NCBI GenBank assembly: GCA_018831055.1
Contig: JAHJRE010000122.1
Coordinates: forward strand, 1 to 48,172
Origin: Bacteroidota bacterium
GTDB taxonomy: Bacteria > Bacteroidota > Bacteroidia > Bacteroidales > B18-G4
Length of the DNA: 48,172 bases
Reading direction: 5' to 3'
Shown here: one piece after another, positions 17,377-28,343 of the stretch
Layout: each line of letters starts with the position of its first letter
Numbering within the stretch: the stretch's first letter is position 1
Position numbers and translations under genes: made by a program
The notes under the pieces: model-generated
What the model was told of the DNA's origin: nothing
The model's database searches: none
Seen by the model: only the letters and a program-made list of their open reading frames with translations

Positions 17377-17868
17377 CTAAAGCTTTTTTGGATAGATAAC
17401 GAAATTGGTTTTGTTCCTGGCCCGGATGATGTCGGTCCAGCTATCGGTTTTGAACGATATACTCACAATCCCGGAGGTAGGCAGCCAGTCGATCTTCTTA
17501 TCAAGAAAGAAATTGGCAAAATTTGTGAATGTGGGATTATGACCCACCAGCATCAATGATTCCACCGAATCGGGTAAATCAAAAAACTGATCAAACAACT
17601 GATCTGCACTGGCATGGTAAATCTGCTTTTCAACTTTGATATTGTCAACGGGATATCGCAAAGCATGGGCTATAATTTTTGCTGTTTCCATAGCCCTCAC
17701 GGCATGGCTGGATTTGATGTAATCAACCGTTACCCGATTTTTCAGTAAATAATCAATAACCTTTTTGGTCCTTCTTTTCCCTTTTTCCAGGATGGGTCTT
17801 TCCTCATCCATAAGTTCAGGGTAATTCCACGATGATTTTGCGTGACGAACCAGGTAAAGAGTCTTCAT
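17377..17868 (-). CDS. SixA-like histidine phosphatase family protein
   Basis: A 163-residue protein of the phosphoglycerate-mutase-like superfamily. The N-terminal LVRHAKSSW carries the catalytic histidine (H9), and a second family histidine lies in VGHNPTFTNF. SixA proteins dephosphorylate phosphohistidine in signalling or phosphotransfer proteins. The short, single-domain size fits SixA rather than a sugar phosphatase. I start at ATG 17868 (MKTLYLVRHAKSS) rather than the ATG nine bases upstream, because it places the histidine motif at the usual distance. It lies 93 bases upstream of ppk on the same strand, so a functional tie to polyphosphate or phosphate metabolism is possible but not shown. 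Confidence 0.85.
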   Translation of the reverse strand: MKTLYLVRHAKSSWNYPELMDEERPILEKGKRRTKKVIDYLLKNRVTVDYIKSSHAVRAMETAKIIAHALRYPVDNIKVEKQIYHASADQLFDQFFDLPDSVESLMLVGHNPTFTNFANFFLDKKIDWLPTSGIVSISFKTDSWTDIIRARNKTNFVIYPKKL

Positions 17869-18060
17869 ATAAAGCATTTTGGACTAAAACTCACTATAAC
17901 GACAAATCCCCTACTCAGATTTCCGTTCTTTGTGATTCAACCCGTTATATAGAAACCGGCATAAATCTAATTTTTTTAACAGCAGGCGTAAATCTTTCTC
18001 TGTTAAATTATTATTAAATTTTTCCAGCCAAAAGACTCAGGATATCTGGAATACCTTATT

Positions 18061-19341
18061 TTACCATGCAAACATGGGAAAATCCTTCATCATCTTATTC
18101 ACTTTCAGTTTTACTGCTTGTAAAACTTTTTCATCTTCAATATTGGTGATCACTTCATCGATCAACTCAACGATCGGTGCCATATGCTCTTCTTTCAGTC
18201 CACGGGTGGTAACAGCCGGTGTACCTACTCTTAATCCTGAGGTCTGGAAAGGATTCCTGCTGTCGAAAGGCACCATATTCTTATTAACGGTGATGTCGGC
18301 CAGTACCAGGGTGTTTTCTACTTTACGACCGGATATTTCCGGGAACTTATTCCTGAGATCTATCAGCATAAGATGGTTGTCGGTACCACCCGATATCACA
18401 TGATAGCCCTTCTCTACAAATGCTTTGGCCATGGCTGAGGCATTTCTCTTCACCTGCAGGATGTACTCGAAGAACCCATCGGTCAGAGCCTCTCCGAAAG
18501 CTACGGCCTTGGATGCAATCACATGCTCCAGTGGCCCTCCCTGTATACCGGGGAATACGGCTGAATTGATAACCTGCGACATCATCTTTATCTCTCCCTT
18601 AGGAGTAGTCTGCCCCCAGGGATTTTCAAAATCCTTTCCCATGATAATAAGTCCACCTCTCGGGCCGCGTAAGGTCTTGTGTGTGGTGGTAGTGATGATA
18701 TGACAATGAGGAACCGGATCATTCAATACTCCTTTGGCAATGAGTCCGGCCGGGTGAGCAATGTCAGCCATCAAAATGGCTCCGACCTGGTCGGCAATCG
18801 CTCTCATGCGCTTAAAATCCCAGTCGCGCGAATATGCAGAGGCTCCGGCCAGTATAAGTTTCGGTCTTTCCTTTAGGGCAAGCTCCTCCATCTTATCATA
18901 ATTGATCACACCGGTTTCCTGCTCCACGCCATAAGCAACAGGCTGATAAAGAATACCGGAGCTATTTACCGGCGATCCGTGTGAAAGATGCCCCCCATGT
19001 GCCAGATCTAACCCCATGAATTTATCACCCGGCTGAAGGCAGGCCAGGAAAATCGCCATATTGGCCTGGGCTCCGGAATGTGGCTGTACATTGGCATACT
19101 CCGCTCCAAAAAGCTCACAGGCCCTGTCGATAGCAAGCTGCTCGGTCTCATCAACGAATTGGCATCCACCATAATACCTCTTACCCGGATATCCCTCGGC
19201 ATACTTGTTGGTCATCACAGATCCCATGGCTTCCAACACCTGATCACTGACAAAATTCTCAGAAGCAATCAACTCAATCCCGTCAAGCTGTCTTTCCCTT
19301 TCCTTGTGGATAATCTCAAAAACTCTGGTATCTCTTTCCAT
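18061..19341 (-). CDS. glyA: Serine hydroxymethyltransferase
   Basis: A 426-residue cytoplasmic PLP enzyme that interconverts serine and glycine, loading the one-carbon unit on tetrahydrofolate. Motifs include [35 protein letters not shown], the PLP-lysine region [14 protein letters not shown] with K222, and [13 protein letters not shown]. Length is normal. A TAATTTTG promoter element lies about 58 bases upstream. The 183 bases downstream, between this gene's end and sixA, hold no gene and are AT-rich. Confidence 0.97.
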   Translation of the reverse strand: MERDTRVFEIIHKERERQLDGIELIASENFVSDQVLEAMGSVMTNKYAEGYPGKRYYGGCQFVDETEQLAIDRACELFGAEYANVQPHSGAQANMAIFLACLQPGDKFMGLDLAHGGHLSHGSPVNSSGILYQPVAYGVEQETGVINYDKMEELALKERPKLILAGASAYSRDWDFKRMRAIADQVGAILMADIAHPAGLIAKGVLNDPVPHCHIITTTTHKTLRGPRGGLIIMGKDFENPWGQTTPKGEIKMMSQVINSAVFPGIQGGPLEHVIASKAVAFGEALTDGFFEYILQVKRNASAMAKAFVEKGYHVISGGTDNHLMLIDLRNKFPEISGRKVENTLVLADITVNKNMVPFDSRNPFQTSGLRVGTPAVTTRGLKEEHMAPIVELIDEVITNIEDEKVLQAVKLKVNKMMKDFPMFAW

Positions 19342-19398
19342 AATATTGATATTTATAATTTGAACTTTGTATCAAGTTTTCTCAGATATAAGGCAGCA

Positions 19399-19406
19399 CA
19401 AAATTA
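19399..19406 (-). promoter_or_regulatory. -7 promoter element TAATTTTG for glyA
   Basis: The minus strand reads TAATTTTG, matching TAnnTTTG, 58 bases before the glyA start. No clear -33 TTTG is seen. Confidence 0.42.
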
Positions 19407-19549
19407 CTTGAAAATTTTGAGAACTGCTAAACAGAAAGTTAAATTTGCATTGTATCAACTGACTTCTTAATATTCTGGTTATACTTTCATATACAGTTAC
19501 AGTATACACAATGAATCAGAAGATAAAGAGTTAATACAAAAACATTCTT

Positions 19550-21580
19550 ATGGGCGGAATCCGAAATATCCTTTTCAGTCTTACCCTGCTTTTCCTGGCA
19601 TTGAGGATATTTCCGCAATCCGTCCCATATTTGCGCTGTCTGCAAACCGCCTCCGATCAGGTTACCCTTAGCTGGATCAGCCCCGTTAATGCTGGTAATT
19701 TCACTGCATACAACATCTGGCATGAAGGCACCGGCTCGCCGGGCATATTCACCTTCGTGACTTCAATTACCAACTATGGTATTAATAGTTTTACCCACAT
19801 CCTGCCCGGAGCTTCCCAGGAAAAACAAAGATACTTTCTGATCACAGATGTCATCTCAGGTAACCCCATCCTATCCGATACCCTGTCAACAATGCTTTTA
19901 AATGCTGAAGATCAGGGGAACGGACTTATCCAGCTTTCCTGGAACACACAGCATGATCCTGAATTGCCCTCCTGGAACGGTAATTATTATGTTCTGGTCG
20001 AATACCCCCAGGGAAACTGGCAGATTACAGGTTTAAGCAATACGAACAGCTATACCTATGAAATAACTGTTTGCGACGATAGCCTCACCTTTCGTGTGGA
20101 AGCCCCCGATGCATCCGGATGCACTTCGGTTTCCGGATTTGCCGGAGGGCATTACCGCGATAACCGGAAACCTCCCATGCCGGTAATTGATTCGGTAAGT
20201 GTCAATACATCTTCAGGAAAAGCTACCCTGGGCTGGCAGGTCAACCCTGCCATGGATACAGAAGGGTACCTTGTATACCGATACATCAATAACAACTGGA
20301 TCATTATCGATACAGTTTGGGGAAGGTCTTCCACCTTTTACGAAGACCCGGGGTCATTTCCCTGTAGCCTGCCGGAATCATTTGCGCTGGCCGCTTTCGA
20401 TAGCTGCGGAAACAAAAGCCTCGGTACTTTTCTGGAACCCCAGAATACCCTGATCATCGATTCATACAATTATAATCCCTGCGATTTATCGGTAAATATT
20501 TCCTGGAATACCTACCAAAACATGCAGGGAATACTTGCAGGCTACCAAATACTGGTTAGTCGCGACGGAGGCCCCTTTTACCTGGCAGGTACAACAGCTG
20601 CCGGCACCAACTCCTTTCAGGTTCAGAATCTTATACCAGATGCTTCATACCGCATCATGGTTAGAGCTTATAGCAGTGGTAGCCAAAGTACTTCTTCCAG
20701 TTGCTTCCTGGAGATATATACACAACAGTACAACCAACCATCGTATAACTATTTGGCCAACGCCAGCGTCACAAATGGGAACCACATCAGACTCACTTGT
20801 CTGACAGATACGACCGCAACTGTGAACAGCCTTCTGATCCTGAGATACGATGAAGATGCCGGCCAGTTTTTGGAAATCGGAGCGATTGAACCGGTAACCA
20901 GCGATCTCAGTTACTATGACGACCTTAGCGCTATTGCTTCACAAAGAAGTTATATCTATGAAATCAGGGTGGTTGACAGTTGCGGTAAACAAATCCTGAC
21001 TTCAAACATTTTCCGGACAATTTTTTTAAAAGTCACACTGGAAGGAACACAACAGGTCAACCTCGACTGGTCACATGTGGAAGGACTTGCGGGCGGTATC
21101 GAACATTATGAGGTTTACCGGCAAACAGAAGACCAACCGGCAAACATTCCCATTGCCATCCTGCCGGCAGGAACACATACTTATGAAGACAATATCAGCA
21201 GTGTAAATGGCAACTTTTCATACCAGGTGGCCGCAAAGGAAGGAAACACCAATCCCTGGGGCCTTAAAGAAACCGTTTGGTCGAATGAAGCCGTTGTGAA
21301 TGCACCTCCACGACTTTTCTTCCCCAATGCCTTCCATCCTGCTGGTATTAACGGAGTCTTTAAGCCCGTGGGAATATTTATCAACCAGACAAATTACCAG
21401 CTCCGAATATACAACCGCTGGGGAGAACTGGTTTTTGAATCCGAATCGTTTTCGCGGGGCTGGAATGGCGACTACAAGGGAAATACTGCTCCCACCGGTG
21501 TGTATGTATATCACGTCACCTACCTCGACGCTCAGGGTAGGTTCTTTGAAGAAAAAGGGAGTTTTGTGCTGTTAAGGTGA
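19550..21580 (+). CDS. Secreted fibronectin-type-III-like protein with CHU_C (type IX secretion, gliding motility) C-terminal domain
   Basis: A 676-residue exported protein. A signal peptide (LFSLTLLFLALRIFPQS, cleavage near residue 24) is followed by several beta-sandwich FN3-like modules (recurring cores such as VTLSWISP, LIQLSWNT, ATLGWQVNPA, LSVNISWNTYQ and QVNLDWSHVEG). The C-terminal 90 residues (from about 586) form a gliding-motility-associated domain: FFPNAFHPAG, YQLRIYNRWGELVFES, GWNGDYKG, APTGVYVYHVTY and a final KGSFVLLR. This is the type B sorting signal that directs export through the type IX secretion system and attachment to the surface. No catalytic motif is visible; adhesion or matrix structure is the likely role. 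It stands alone between glyA (divergent) and the AlkD-like gene. Confidence 0.88.
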   Translation: MGGIRNILFSLTLLFLALRIFPQSVPYLRCLQTASDQVTLSWISPVNAGNFTAYNIWHEGTGSPGIFTFVTSITNYGINSFTHILPGASQEKQRYFLITDVISGNPILSDTLSTMLLNAEDQGNGLIQLSWNTQHDPELPSWNGNYYVLVEYPQGNWQITGLSNTNSYTYEITVCDDSLTFRVEAPDASGCTSVSGFAGGHYRDNRKPPMPVIDSVSVNTSSGKATLGWQVNPAMDTEGYLVYRYINNNWIIIDTVWGRSSTFYEDPGSFPCSLPESFALAAFDSCGNKSLGTFLEPQNTLIIDSYNYNPCDLSVNISWNTYQNMQGILAGYQILVSRDGGPFYLAGTTAAGTNSFQVQNLIPDASYRIMVRAYSSGSQSTSSSCFLEIYTQQYNQPSYNYLANASVTNGNHIRLTCLTDTTATVNSLLILRYDEDAGQFLEIGAIEPVTSDLSYYDDLSAIASQRSYIYEIRVVDSCGKQILTSNIFRTIFLKVTLEGTQQVNLDWSHVEGLAGGIEHYEVYRQTEDQPANIPIAILPAGTHTYEDNISSVNGNFSYQVAAKEGNTNPWGLKETVWSNEAVVNAPPRLFFPNAFHPAGINGVFKPVGIFINQTNYQLRIYNRWGELVFESESFSRGWNGDYKGNTAPTGVYVYHVTYLDAQGRFFEEKGSFVLLR

Positions 21581-21620
21581 AGCATTGTTTGTGTTTTTAA
21601 AATAACCGATCCAGGATATT

Positions 21621-22328
21621 ATGAACAACATTATTGAAGTCGTAAGAAATGAGTTAAGATTCCGCTCCGATGCCAAAAACCGTGAAAGCGGCCGGCGCTT
21701 TTTCAAAGAAACGATTCAACTATACGGAGTCAGATCTGCTGAAGTGAAAAGGATCAGCAAAGAGAATTTCAAAGCAGTCAGACACCTGTCAAAGAAGGAG
21801 ATATTTGATCTTTGTGAAATCTTCTGGCAATCGGGAATGATTGAGGAGAATTTCATTGCCTGCGACTGGTCATATTTCCTGAATAAACAATATGAAACGG
21901 CTGATTTCGCTGTTTTCGAAAGATGGGTAGACAAGTACATTTCCAATTGGGCGACCTGTGATACACTTTGCAATCATAACATGGGAACTCTGATCATGAT
22001 GCATCCCGGATTCCTGAAGGAACTGAAACGTTTTGCAGAATCAGAAAACCGCTGGAAAAAACGTGCAGCTGCCGTGTCATTGATCGTTCCCGCCCGCAAA
22101 GGATATTTCCTTCCCGAGATCCTGGATATTGCCAATATCCTCCTTACCGATATAGATGATATGGTTCAGAAAGGATACGGATGGATGCTCAAAGAATCAA
22201 GTAAAGCCCATCGTCAGGAGGTATTCGATTACGTGATAAGTAAAAAAGCCATAATGCCCCGGACGGCCTTGCGTTACGCAATTGAAAAAATGCCGGAAGA
22301 AATGCGGAAAAAAGCGATGGAAAAATGA
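21621..22328 (+). CDS. DNA alkylation repair protein (AlkD-like HEAT-repeat glycosylase family)
   Basis: A 235-residue all-helical protein of the AlkC/AlkD HEAT-like repeat family. AlkD enzymes remove N3- and N7-alkylated bases without a base-flipping pocket. Family text includes ISNWATCDTLC, carrying the conserved tryptophan and aspartate; RWKKRAAAVSLI; and VQKGYGWMLKE, carrying the second tryptophan. Length is as expected. It starts 40 bases after the surface-protein stop. Some family members bind unusual DNA structures rather than excise bases, so glycosylase activity is likely but not certain. Confidence 0.87.
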   Translation: MNNIIEVVRNELRFRSDAKNRESGRRFFKETIQLYGVRSAEVKRISKENFKAVRHLSKKEIFDLCEIFWQSGMIEENFIACDWSYFLNKQYETADFAVFERWVDKYISNWATCDTLCNHNMGTLIMMHPGFLKELKRFAESENRWKKRAAAVSLIVPARKGYFLPEILDIANILLTDIDDMVQKGYGWMLKESSKAHRQEVFDYVISKKAIMPRTALRYAIEKMPEEMRKKAMEK

Positions 22329-22361
22329 TGCAAGCACCAGTTTTGCAACCTTTTCAATTAA

Positions 22362-23891
<1,530 letters not shown>

Positions 23892-23930
23892 AACCTTGTT
23901 TAATTAATCTTTATAAGTAATCCTGATCCC

Positions 23931-25967
23931 ATGAAAAAAGTAAACATGTTGAATGTAATTGTATTGTTTTTTACTCTGTTTTTCATCTCTAACCTTTTTG
24001 CCCAAAACAAGGGCGATGAAAGAGTGTTGATGACCATTGGCGGCGATGAGGTCTCCGTGGCCGAATTCATGAATGTTTACAATAAAAATAACGTGAATAA
24101 CGATATGGTCGATAAAAAATCCATCCAGGAATACCTCGACCTTTATATCAATTTTAAGCTGAAAGTAAAAGAAGCCAAAGACCTTGGCATGGATACGGCT
24201 GCCACTTTCGTGAAAGAACTGGATGGTTACAGAAAACAGCTTGCCGAACCCTATTTTATCGATGAAAAAGTAAATGAAAGTCTCCTCCGGACGGCTTACG
24301 ATAGAATGAAAATAGATATCAGAGCAAGCCATATCCTGGTCAAATGCGATGAAAATGCACCACCCGCTGATACGATGGCAGCCTATGAAAAAATCATGAA
24401 AATCCGCGAAAGGATTATGAATGGCGAAGATTTTTCAGTGATTGCAGCTACGGAAAGCGACGATCCTACTGCTGCTGACAGGCCCGGACAGGAAGGCAGA
24501 CCCGGAAGAAAAGGCAATCATGGTGATCTTGGTTACTTCTCCGTTTTTGATATGATTTATTCATTTGAAGAGACTGCCTACAATACACCCGTTGGTGAAA
24601 TGTCAATGCCCGTCAGGACAAATTACGGATACCACCTGATCAAGGTTACCGACCGTTCCGAAGCTCTTGGAAGAGCCCAGGTAGCTCATATTTACCTGTC
24701 ATTCCCGAACTTCCCAACCAAGGAAGACTCTTTGAATAATGAGAAAAAGGCAAAAGACATCTATCAGGAGCTGATGAACGGTGCCAACTGGGACGAAACG
24801 GTAAAAAAATATTCTGCCGACAAAGGGACAATAGACCGGGGTGGTGTTCTTCCCTGGTTCGGCTCAAACCGTATGGTCCCCGAATTCATCCAGACTGTTA
24901 AAACTCTCCGGGATTCCGGGGATATCTCCCAACCCATACTTACCATCTTTGGATGGCATATCATTCAACTTAAAGACAGGAAAGTGCCCGGAACCTACGA
25001 GGAGGAAAAGGAAAACCTGAAACGCCGCCTGATCAAAGATTCCCGTGCGAAAAAAAGCAGAGAGGCCGTGATCGCCCGGATTAAAAAAGAATACGGATAC
25101 CAGGAATACCCGGGAAATTTCCGGGAAGTCCTCCTGGCCATCGATTCCAGCTTCCTGAAAAACCAATGGAAAGCCTCCCAGGCATCAAACCTCAGTGGTC
25201 CTGTTTTTATCCTGGGAGATGAAACAATCACTCAGCTGGATTTTGCTGATTACATCGAGAAAAACCAGATCAAAAGGGGAATCAAACAGCAAGATCCTTT
25301 TTTGAAAGAATTGACCCAAAATTTTATCGATGAAAACTGCCTGGAGTATGAAGATAAACGATTGGAAGCCAAATATCCTGAATTCAGAATGCTCATGCAG
25401 GAATACCGCGATGGTATCCTCCTGTTTAACCTTACCGATGAAAAGGTATGGTCAAAAGCTGTTAAAGATACCGTTGGACTCAATGCATTTTACAAGGCCA
25501 ACAAGAATAATTATATGTGGAATGAACGTATAGATGCAACAATATATATCATCAATGAGGGCACAGACCCCGATCTGCTCCGGGACAAAATCAAATCAGG
25601 CAGCACGGATGAAGAAATACTGAACGCTTTCAATACCGATGGGAAAGAAGTTGTTTTCATTGAATCAGGGAAATTTGAAAAAGGAGATAATCCTTTAATT
25701 GATAACACATCCTGGTCGAAAGGGATATCCAAAATATATAAAGTAAGCGATTATCCCGGTTTAAAAAGCAAACCCGGTATTTCCGACAATGCACTTGCCG
25801 TTGTTAAAACCAACCGCAAACTGAAACCCGAACCCAAGACTTTGAAAGAAGCCAGGGGAATTATCACATCCGACTACCAGAACTCTCTTGAAGACGAATG
25901 GATCAAAGAACTGAAAGGAAAATACGAAGTGGTTGTGAATCAGGAAGTCTTATCTGCAATCAAATAA
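23931..25967 (+). CDS. Periplasmic peptidyl-prolyl isomerase with two parvulin domains (PpiD/SurA-like)
   Basis: A 678-residue exported folding factor. After a signal sequence (VLFFTLFFISNLFAQ) comes a SurA-N-like chaperone segment (ISVAEFMNVYNK-type helices). A first parvulin domain begins near IRASHILVKCDENAP (about residue 124) and a second near AQVAHIYLSFPNFP (about residue 247) and ends near GWHIIQLKDRK. The C-terminal 300 residues are helical chaperone-like sequence without a further catalytic domain. Proteins like this guide outer-membrane proteins across the periplasm. It is the first of three related genes (with the following lipoprotein and SurA). It lies 39 bases after guaB. Confidence 0.87.
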   Translation: MKKVNMLNVIVLFFTLFFISNLFAQNKGDERVLMTIGGDEVSVAEFMNVYNKNNVNNDMVDKKSIQEYLDLYINFKLKVKEAKDLGMDTAATFVKELDGYRKQLAEPYFIDEKVNESLLRTAYDRMKIDIRASHILVKCDENAPPADTMAAYEKIMKIRERIMNGEDFSVIAATESDDPTAADRPGQEGRPGRKGNHGDLGYFSVFDMIYSFEETAYNTPVGEMSMPVRTNYGYHLIKVTDRSEALGRAQVAHIYLSFPNFPTKEDSLNNEKKAKDIYQELMNGANWDETVKKYSADKGTIDRGGVLPWFGSNRMVPEFIQTVKTLRDSGDISQPILTIFGWHIIQLKDRKVPGTYEEEKENLKRRLIKDSRAKKSREAVIARIKKEYGYQEYPGNFREVLLAIDSSFLKNQWKASQASNLSGPVFILGDETITQLDFADYIEKNQIKRGIKQQDPFLKELTQNFIDENCLEYEDKRLEAKYPEFRMLMQEYRDGILLFNLTDEKVWSKAVKDTVGLNAFYKANKNNYMWNERIDATIYIINEGTDPDLLRDKIKSGSTDEEILNAFNTDGKEVVFIESGKFEKGDNPLIDNTSWSKGISKIYKVSDYPGLKSKPGISDNALAVVKTNRKLKPEPKTLKEARGIITSDYQNSLEDEWIKELKGKYEVVVNQEVLSAIK

Positions 25968-25976
25968 AACATAAAA

Positions 25977-26819
25977 TTGAAGTTTGTCACAATAATCTTA
26001 GCTGTAGTTTTTTTAACCGGGTGCAGGAATTCGTCCGATGACGGGGAATCCAGCATACTGGCACGGGTCAACGATGAATATCTCTATGAATCGGAGATAA
26101 GAGACCTCATCCCCGACAATATTTCCCCCCGTGACAGTATCGTGCTTGTTAAGAATTACATCAATAGCTGGATTACCAAACAAGTCCTCATCAACCAGGC
26201 TGAAAAGAATCTTTCCCGGGAGCAGATGGATTTCAACCGCCAATTGCAGGAATACCGCAATTCGCTGCTGATTTACCAGTACGAAAAAGAACTGTTGTAC
26301 CAAAAACTTGATACCGTTGTGAAAGATTATGAAATCTTTTCTTACTACAACGATTTCAAGGAAAATTTCATCCTTAAGGAAGATATTTATACAATCAACT
26401 TTTTACAAATGCCAGAAGGAAGCGAGGCTGCAGAGGTTATTGAGGATCTTTTTACCAGCGGTAATCCCGAACTTAAAGATTCTATCATCACGCTGATGGT
26501 AAACGTGGCTGGTATGTATGATTTCAGTGATAAGAACTGGTTATCGCTCAATAGTCTCAAAAGTATTTTTCCTGGAATATTTTTAACCAGGGATGATCAG
26601 GAAATATCAAATTCCAACTTCAGGGACACTAACGGTCAGGTTATCACGCTGATAAGCATCGGGGAAATGAAAAATGAAGGACAAGTTGCCCCATTATCAT
26701 ATGTCTCCGATAATATCCGTGAAATAATAATTAACAAAAGAAGAGCCGACTTCATCAAGAACATGCATAATGAAATTGTCAGGAAGGCTTATCAGAACGA
26801 AGAGGCTGAAATATATTAA
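25977..26819 (+). CDS. SurA-N-like lipoprotein, no parvulin domain
   Basis: A 280-residue predicted lipoprotein. The TTG start at 25977 gives MKFVTIILAVVFLTGC with a lipobox ending at C16. The rest is mostly helical. The segment ILARVNDEYLYESEIRDLIP followed by YINSWITKQVLINQAEKNL resembles the N-terminal chaperone domain of SurA/PpiD, but no parvulin motif follows. It is 9 bases after the PpiD-like gene and 76 before surA, in the same direction, so it is likely part of the same folding-factor unit, anchored to a membrane. There is no in-frame ATG that would keep the signal peptide. The product name is inferred from helix pattern and neighbourhood. Confidence 0.72.
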   Translation: MKFVTIILAVVFLTGCRNSSDDGESSILARVNDEYLYESEIRDLIPDNISPRDSIVLVKNYINSWITKQVLINQAEKNLSREQMDFNRQLQEYRNSLLIYQYEKELLYQKLDTVVKDYEIFSYYNDFKENFILKEDIYTINFLQMPEGSEAAEVIEDLFTSGNPELKDSIITLMVNVAGMYDFSDKNWLSLNSLKSIFPGIFLTRDDQEISNSNFRDTNGQVITLISIGEMKNEGQVAPLSYVSDNIREIIINKRRADFIKNMHNEIVRKAYQNEEAEIY

Positions 26820-26895
26820 AATCCGGTATACATTAACCGGAGCAGACAATATTATCCAAACAGATTGGTTATAACCTATGTTATCAGGACTTGTA

Positions 26896-28248
26896 ATGAA
26901 AAACCGTATTCTTCTAGTTACACTCTTAATCGGGTTATGGCCGTTATTGGCTTATAATCAGGATAATATCGTCGACCAGGTAGTGGCTGTGATCGGAAAA
27001 AACATCATCCTCCAATCGGATGTTGAAAACCAATACATACAATATCGACTTCAGGGGAATATAAAAGGCGGAGAGCAAAATGTAAAATGCCAAATCCTGG
27101 AGAACCTGCTTTTCCAAAGCCTGATGCTTAACCAGGCAGAACTCGACTCTATAGAAATCACCGATAGTCAGATCGACCAGACCATGGAACAACGTTTGCG
27201 TTATTTCATAGCCCAGTTTGGATCCAGGGAGGCCTTTGAGGATTATTACGGCAAGAGCATTTCGGAGTTTAAAAACGAATTCCGAGAAGACATCCGCGAC
27301 CAGCTGATGATTGAAACAGTACAACAGGGCATTACCGGTAAAGTTAATGTCACGCCCGCAGAGGTGAAAGCCTATTTTAAATCCATCCCTACCGATAGCC
27401 TTCCATTGATCAATTCTGAAGTGATGATCGGACAGATTGTGATCAATCCTCCTATCAGCCTTGAGCAAAAACTGGAAGTTAAAGACAAACTCAGAGGGTT
27501 CCGTGACAGAATACAAAGAGGTGAAAATTTCTCTGCTTTAGCCGTACTTTATTCTGAAGATCCGGGGTCGGCGCGTAAAGGAGGAGAACTGGGCTTTTAT
27601 GGGAGAGGTGAATTATATCCTGAATTTGAAGCAGTTGCTTTTAAACTAAAAGACGGGGAAGTGTCCGAAATCGTGGAAACGGAAGCCGGCTTTCATATTA
27701 TTCAAATGATAGAACGACGAGGAGAATACGTGAATGTCAGGCATATTCTTATCCGGCCTAAAGTATCTCCCATCGACCTCCAAAAGGCCAAAGAAACCCT
27801 TGATACGGTTGCTTTGCTGATCCGAAGCGATAGCCTTACTTTTGAGGAGGCTGTTGCAAAATATTCGGATGATCCGGGAAAAAATAACGGAGGGCTGCTG
27901 ATTAACCCAATGACCGGTAATACCCGCTTTGAAGTTACACAGTTGGATCCCAGCGTTTCATTCACTATCGATAAAATGAAAGTAGGGGAAATATCCGATC
28001 CCGTTCCTATGGAAACGGAAGATAAAAAAGAAGCATATCGCATCCTGTATCTGATGAAAAGAACTCTGCCCCATCGCGCAAACCTGGAAGAAGATTACCA
28101 AAAGATCCAGGAATGGGCGCTGATGGAAAAGCAGGAAAAAGCAGTCAGAGAATGGATTTCGAAAAAGGTGAAAAAAACTTATGTGAAAATTAGCGAAACC
28201 TTCCAGGATTGCGAGTTTCAAAACAACTGGTTTGTTAAGGAAAAATAA
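26896..28248 (+). CDS. surA: Periplasmic chaperone / peptidyl-prolyl isomerase SurA
   Basis: A 450-residue exported chaperone for outer-membrane protein biogenesis. A signal peptide (ILLVTLLIGLWPLLAYNQ) precedes the SurA N-domain (IVDQVVAVIGKNIILQSDVE). Two parvulin domains follow: the first has IGQIVINPPIS, YSEDPGSARKGGELGF and EAGFHIIQMIERRG; the second starts at VRHILIRPKVS and contains KYSDDPGKNNGGLL. A basic C-terminal tail completes it. I prefer the ATG at 26896 (MKNRILLVTLL) over ATG 26878, because it gives a cleaner signal peptide. The domain order matches SurA better than any other parvulin family. Confidence 0.9.
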   Translation: MKNRILLVTLLIGLWPLLAYNQDNIVDQVVAVIGKNIILQSDVENQYIQYRLQGNIKGGEQNVKCQILENLLFQSLMLNQAELDSIEITDSQIDQTMEQRLRYFIAQFGSREAFEDYYGKSISEFKNEFREDIRDQLMIETVQQGITGKVNVTPAEVKAYFKSIPTDSLPLINSEVMIGQIVINPPISLEQKLEVKDKLRGFRDRIQRGENFSALAVLYSEDPGSARKGGELGFYGRGELYPEFEAVAFKLKDGEVSEIVETEAGFHIIQMIERRGEYVNVRHILIRPKVSPIDLQKAKETLDTVALLIRSDSLTFEEAVAKYSDDPGKNNGGLLINPMTGNTRFEVTQLDPSVSFTIDKMKVGEISDPVPMETEDKKEAYRILYLMKRTLPHRANLEEDYQKIQEWALMEKQEKAVREWISKKVKKTYVKISETFQDCEFQNNWFVKEK

Positions 28249-28343
28249 TCTTATGATACCCACATAATTTATTATCACAGATACAACAATTATGAAACCA
28301 TTAACACGTGGGTTCCATCATATCTTTAAAAACAATTTCTTCT

